Assembly (NCBI GenBank): GCA_015059845.1
Contig: SUZR01000005.1
Location: forward strand, 1-64,000
DNA length: 64,000 nucleotides
Direction of reading: 5' to 3'
DNA from: Rikenellaceae bacterium
Lineage (GTDB): Bacteria > Bacteroidota > Bacteroidia > Bacteroidales > Rikenellaceae
Each line of letters begins with the position of its first letter. Within the stretch, counting starts at the first letter, position 1. The translations under genes and the position numbers were made by a program. Of this stretch, positions 60,799 through 64,000 are shown one piece after another. The notes under the pieces are model-generated. The model did no database searches. It saw only the letters and a list, made by a program, of their open reading frames with translations, and was not told where the DNA came from.

Positions 60799-62925
60799 AT
60801 GATGCGAAATTTTATTCTTTTAGCAACTGCTGTACTTATGACAACTATTTCGGCAGCACAAACCGAGCGCAAACTCCTCTCGATTGAGGATGTAGTACTC
60901 AACCGCGACCTCGTGGCAAAATCATACCCCGTACGTTGGGTGGGTGCAAGCGACTCATACTCAGCCGTAGAGCAGAACAACTTGGTAGCCTACGACGCAC
61001 GCACAGGCAAGCAGCGCACACTCATCACGCTCGATGAGCTGAACACACTTCTTGACACCAACTTCAAGACCTTCCCGCCCTATGCCTACGACGACGAGAA
61101 CTCGCTGGTGGTATCGGCACACAGCAAGCGCAACGTCATCTGCCTGAAGGAGCGCAAGGTCGTATCTGCAGCGAAGATTCCCGTGGGTGAAAACCTCACA
61201 CGCCAGAGTGGCAAGGGTAACCTCTATGCCTACACACGCGAGAACAACCTCTACCTCTTCGATGGCGAGAAGGAGGTGGCTGTAACAGCCTTCGAGGATA
61301 AGAATATCGTCTGCGGACAGACCGTAAGCCGCAATGAGTTCGGCATCTCGGGCGGTATTTTCTTCTCTCCCGATGCTACAAAGCTGGCATTCTACAAAAA
61401 GGACGAATCGCGCGTAACGGAGTTCCCATTGCTCGACATCACCACTCGCACCGGCACGCTCAAAAATATCAAGTACCCGATGAACGGTATGCCCTCGGAG
61501 CATATCTGCCTCGGCGTGTACGACATTGCTACGGGCAAGACAACATACCTGCAGGTGACCGACTTCGACGAAGAGCGTTACCTCACCAACATCACTTGGT
61601 CACCCGACTCAAAGCGCATATATATTCAGGTGCTGGACCGCGCACAGAAGAATATGCACCTCAACTCATACGATGCCGCAACGGGCGCACAGCTCAAGCA
61701 GATTCTTACCGAGCACAACGACCGCTGGGTAGAGCCGCAGCACCCGCTGGTGTTCCTCGAGAGCGACCCCACGCAGTTTATCTACGCAACCGACAACCGC
61801 GACGGCTATTGGAATCTCTACCTCTGCAACGACGAGGGTAAGGTGGAGCGCCTGACAAAGACCGACGCCAGCGTGCAGTATGTTTCGCAGGATGCGAAGT
61901 ATGTATATTACACCTCTGCCGAGGTATCGCCCATCGACAACCACCTCTTCCGCGTGGAGCTTAAGACTGGCAAGCAGACGCGCCTCACGCAGGCCGAGGG
62001 CTGGCACACGGCATCGGTAAGCAAGAGCGGAAAATATTTCCTCGACACCTACTCATCGCTCAACGTTCCCCGCGTGGTGGAGCTGGGTCGCACCGATGGT
62101 AAGCCCGCGCGCGAGTTGTTCCGCGCCGAGGACCCCACAGTTGGCTATAACTACGCACCTATCACCATAGGCACGGTTAAGAGTGCTGATGGCAAGTACG
62201 ATAACTACTACCGTCTTATCAAGCCACTGGATTTCGACCCCACGAAGAAGTACCCCGTAATCCTCTACGTTTACGGCGGCCCTCACTCGCAGCTCGTACA
62301 GAATACATACCTCGCTTCGTTGCGTCGCTGGGAGATGTATATGGCACAGCGCGGATATGTGGTATTTGTGATGGATAACCGCGGAACATCTAATCGCGGC
62401 GCCGAGTTCGAGAAGGCTATTCACCGCCAGTGCGGTCAGGCAGAGATGGCCGACCAAATGGCCGGTATGGAGTGGCTGATGTCGCACGAGTGGGTTGACA
62501 AGGAGCGCATCGGCGTTCACGGCTGGTCGTATGGTGGTTTTATGACTATCTCGCTGATAACCAACTACCCCGATGTATTCAAGGTAGGCGTTGCCGGTGG
62601 CCCCGTAATCGACTGGAAGTGGTACGAGGTGATGTATGGCGAGCGCTATATGGACAACGTACACAACAACCCCGAGGGCTTCGCAAAGACCAGCCTTATC
62701 AACAAGGCTACATCGCTCAAGGGCAAGCTTTTGATTTGTCAGGGCGCAGTTGACCCCGTAGTTGTTTGGGAGCATTCACTCAGCTTCGTGCGCGAGTGCG
62801 TGAAGAACAACATCCACACCATCGACTATATGCCCTACCCCTGCGCCGAGCATAATGTCTATGGTCGTGATGCCCTGCACCTATATAATAAAATTACTAA
62901 CTATTTTGAGGATTATCTCCGATAG
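60799..62925 (+). CDS. Secreted dipeptidyl peptidase IV-like S9 peptidase
   Basis: This 708-residue protein has a signal peptide (residues 1-19, ending SAAQ) and an eight-bladed-type DPP-IV propeller (about 40-480). A C-terminal alpha/beta hydrolase follows (490-708). The nucleophile serine is in GWSYGGF, the acid in GAVDPVV, and the histidine in CAEHNVYG. The DPP-IV signature YGERYMD is present. It should remove X-Pro dipeptides in the periplasm. Its last codons (NKITNYFEDYLR) are repeated downstream in a 204-bp tandem array. Confidence 0.93.
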   Translation: MMRNFILLATAVLMTTISAAQTERKLLSIEDVVLNRDLVAKSYPVRWVGASDSYSAVEQNNLVAYDARTGKQRTLITLDELNTLLDTNFKTFPPYAYDDENSLVVSAHSKRNVICLKERKVVSAAKIPVGENLTRQSGKGNLYAYTRENNLYLFDGEKEVAVTAFEDKNIVCGQTVSRNEFGISGGIFFSPDATKLAFYKKDESRVTEFPLLDITTRTGTLKNIKYPMNGMPSEHICLGVYDIATGKTTYLQVTDFDEERYLTNITWSPDSKRIYIQVLDRAQKNMHLNSYDAATGAQLKQILTEHNDRWVEPQHPLVFLESDPTQFIYATDNRDGYWNLYLCNDEGKVERLTKTDASVQYVSQDAKYVYYTSAEVSPIDNHLFRVELKTGKQTRLTQAEGWHTASVSKSGKYFLDTYSSLNVPRVVELGRTDGKPARELFRAEDPTVGYNYAPITIGTVKSADGKYDNYYRLIKPLDFDPTKKYPVILYVYGGPHSQLVQNTYLASLRRWEMYMAQRGYVVFVMDNRGTSNRGAEFEKAIHRQCGQAEMADQMAGMEWLMSHEWVDKERIGVHGWSYGGFMTISLITNYPDVFKVGVAGGPVIDWKWYEVMYGERYMDNVHNNPEGFAKTSLINKATSLKGKLLICQGAVDPVVVWEHSLSFVRECVKNNIHTIDYMPYPCAEHNVYGRDALHLYNKITNYFEDYLR

Positions 62926-63089
62926 GTATAACACAAACCTTTAGGTAAATTGCTCCTGCGGCCAACCTGCGGCCGCTGGCCGCAATTACAAATCTGACCC
63001 ACCCCCATACCCCCGCCTCAGGCTGGGGCTTTGGTCGCCGCAAGCGGCTCCTCAAGGGTACAACCAAAGGTTGTGTTCTGCAATTATTA
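62886..63089. repeat. 204-bp tandem repeat, unit 1
   Basis: It contains the last codons of the S9 gene followed by a palindromic spacer (62930-63077, ends AACACAAACCTTT and AAAGGTTGTGTT). Only about two substitutions separate its spacer from unit 2. Confidence 0.92.
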
Positions 63090-63293
63090 TAATAAAATTA
63101 CCAACTATTTTGAGGATTATCTCCGATAGGTATAACACAAACCTTTAGGTAAATTACTCCTGCGGCCCACCTGCGGCCGCTGGCCGCAATTACAAATCTG
63201 ACCCACCCCCATACCCCCGCCTCAGGCTGGGGCTTTGGTCGCCGCAAGCGGCTCCTCAAGGGTACAACCAAAGGTTGTGTTCTGCAATTATTA
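63090..63293. repeat. 204-bp tandem repeat, unit 2
   Basis: A repeat of unit 1, including the codons for KITNYFEDYLR and stop, then the palindromic spacer (63134-63281). It is not preceded by a full gene, so it is a duplicated 3' end. Confidence 0.92.
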
Positions 63294-63333
63294 TAATAAA
63301 ATTACCAACTATTTTGAGGACTATCTCTGATAG
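63294..63333. repeat. 204-bp tandem repeat, partial unit 3
   Basis: The gene-tail part only, with two changes that turn CGATAG into TGATAG (a stop one codon earlier). Confidence 0.9.
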
Positions 63334-63352
63334 AATCTACTAATCAATAATT

Positions 63353-63394
63353 ACGCGCGGCTGCCATAATAAAGTTGGTGGCTGCGCGTTTTTA
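63353..63394 (+). terminator. Terminator after the repeat array
   Basis: ACGCGCGGCTGCCA pairs with the imperfect complement TGGTGGCTGCGCGT, then a T-run. Confidence 0.7.
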
Positions 63395-63460
63395 TATTGC
63401 AAATGCATTGACAAAAGTCAAAAAAGAGAGCGCAAAGTTGTATAAATGGATTTTTGTTCG

Positions 63461-63468
63461 TATCTTTC
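63461..63468 (+). promoter_or_regulatory. -7-like box of tatA-tatC
   Basis: TATCTTTC, one base off the consensus, 54 nt before the tatA start. Confidence 0.5.
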
Positions 63469-63521
63469 GTGGTGAAAATATGCATTATTAATTAATAAAT
63501 AAATTAAAAAATAGATTTATT

Positions 63522-63725
63522 ATGGAATTATTGTTTATCGGCGGTCTTGGAACCAGCGAGATTTTACTTATCGTATTGGCTCTTTTGCTTCTTTTCGGTG
63601 GTAAGAAATTGCCCGAGTTGATGCGCGGTGCTGGTCGTGGTATTCGTGAGTTCAAGGACGCAGTTAACACAGCTACAAAGCCTGAGGATGACAAGAAGCC
63701 CGAGTCTAAGGACGAGGTAAAATAA
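63522..63725 (+). CDS. tatA: Sec-independent translocase subunit TatA
   Basis: This 67-residue membrane protein has one N-terminal hydrophobic helix (about 10-25, EILLIVLALLLLFG) followed by the amphipathic GGKKLPELMRGAGRGIREFKD and a charged tail. Many copies form the pore for folded twin-arginine substrates. It is followed 28 nt later by tatC, the receptor for these substrates. Confidence 0.95.
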   Translation: MELLFIGGLGTSEILLIVLALLLLFGGKKLPELMRGAGRGIREFKDAVNTATKPEDDKKPESKDEVK

Positions 63726-63753
63726 CTATTTAGGCTGACGGGTATTAGGGAAG

Positions 63754-64000
63754 ATGAGTAAGGAGCAGATAAACGATCAGGCGGAGATGACCTTTGGCGA
63801 ACACCTCGACGAAGTTCGCAAGATTTTGGTTCGCGTGGCTCTTGTTTTTGCGGTGCTTTTCATCGTGCTTTTCTCGATGAAGGGTATTGTGTTGGATGTG
63901 GTATTCGCACCTATACGCGAAACATTCCCAACAAACCGCCTATTCGCGTGGATGGCGCAACTGCTTAATTCTGAAGCGTTGAATATCCACCCTGAGAATG
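63754..64000 (+). CDS. tatC: Sec-independent translocase subunit TatC (partial)
   Basis: The 5' 82 codons are visible; the gene runs off the window end. The N-terminus shows the family motif MTFGEHLDEVRKILVRVA, followed by the first membrane segment (about 28-50). TatC binds twin-arginine signals. It is co-transcribed with tatA. Confidence 0.92.
   Translation, partial: MSKEQINDQAEMTFGEHLDEVRKILVRVALVFAVLFIVLFSMKGIVLDVVFAPIRETFPTNRLFAWMAQLLNSEALNIHPEN

Noticed and set aside
62886..63333. CRISPR array
   Set aside because: Repeats are 204 bp, without unique spacers, and contain the end of a coding gene; no cas genes are present.

Overview
The window looks like a chromosomal segment of a gut-type Bacteroidales bacterium, possibly near Alistipes/Rikenellaceae. 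About two dozen genes are preceded by the Bacteroidetes sigma-factor -7 box (TAnnTTTG), Shine-Dalgarno sequences are largely absent, and the gene families are typical of the order (tricorn-like peptidase, DUF5606, DUF4290, PadR/PspC/DUF2807 operon, DPP-IV-like S9 peptidases). The genus is inferred from gene style, not from a marker gene.

1-30 kb is ordinary housekeeping and secreted-enzyme territory: a type I glutamine synthetase; a secreted esterase plus tricorn-like peptidase operon; a DUF1080 lipoprotein; an esterase / S9 peptidase / lipoprotein operon; a DusB-like enzyme; argS with a GH43 lipoprotein; DUF5606 and an MscS channel; an M3 peptidase; metF-metH; ppdK; mnmA followed by a degenerate EEP-fold secreted protein; and a lysO-type exporter split into two overlapping genes.

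30-51 kb holds a PspC-PadR-DUF2807-PspC envelope-stress-like operon, pfkA, a GT2 glycosyltransferase, nhaC-gph, a sigma-54 activator without an HTH, DUF4290, and an operon of a thioredoxin-fold protein without its cysteines, lpxH, thyA, folA and a GH127-like enzyme. A five-gene heterodisulfide-reductase-like cluster with a membrane quinone-type module follows, then tRNA-fMet(CAT) and tRNA-Leu(CAA).

51.19-60.66 kb is an integrated, visibly A/T-richer genetic element in the 3' end of tRNA-Leu. It has a GGGTAC core at both ends, a large serine recombinase beside the tRNA, a second small resolvase, a gene II/X-like replication protein at the far end, and a cargo operon of a 95-aa protein, a DUF1848 protein and a methyltransferase fused to Sel1 repeats. 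The recombinase reading frame runs across the attachment core into the tRNA. At the far end the same core is followed in frame by a different 39-residue tail, so the recombinase C-terminus should differ between the integrated and excised forms. The element also carries a terminator that mimics the one it displaces.

60.7-64 kb returns to host sequence: a DPP-IV-like S9 peptidase whose last codons are repeated in a 204-bp tandem array, then tatA and the start of tatC. A separate structured repeat of about 170 bp occurs at 11.5 and 35.1 kb, each time directly against the stop codon of a minus-strand gene.
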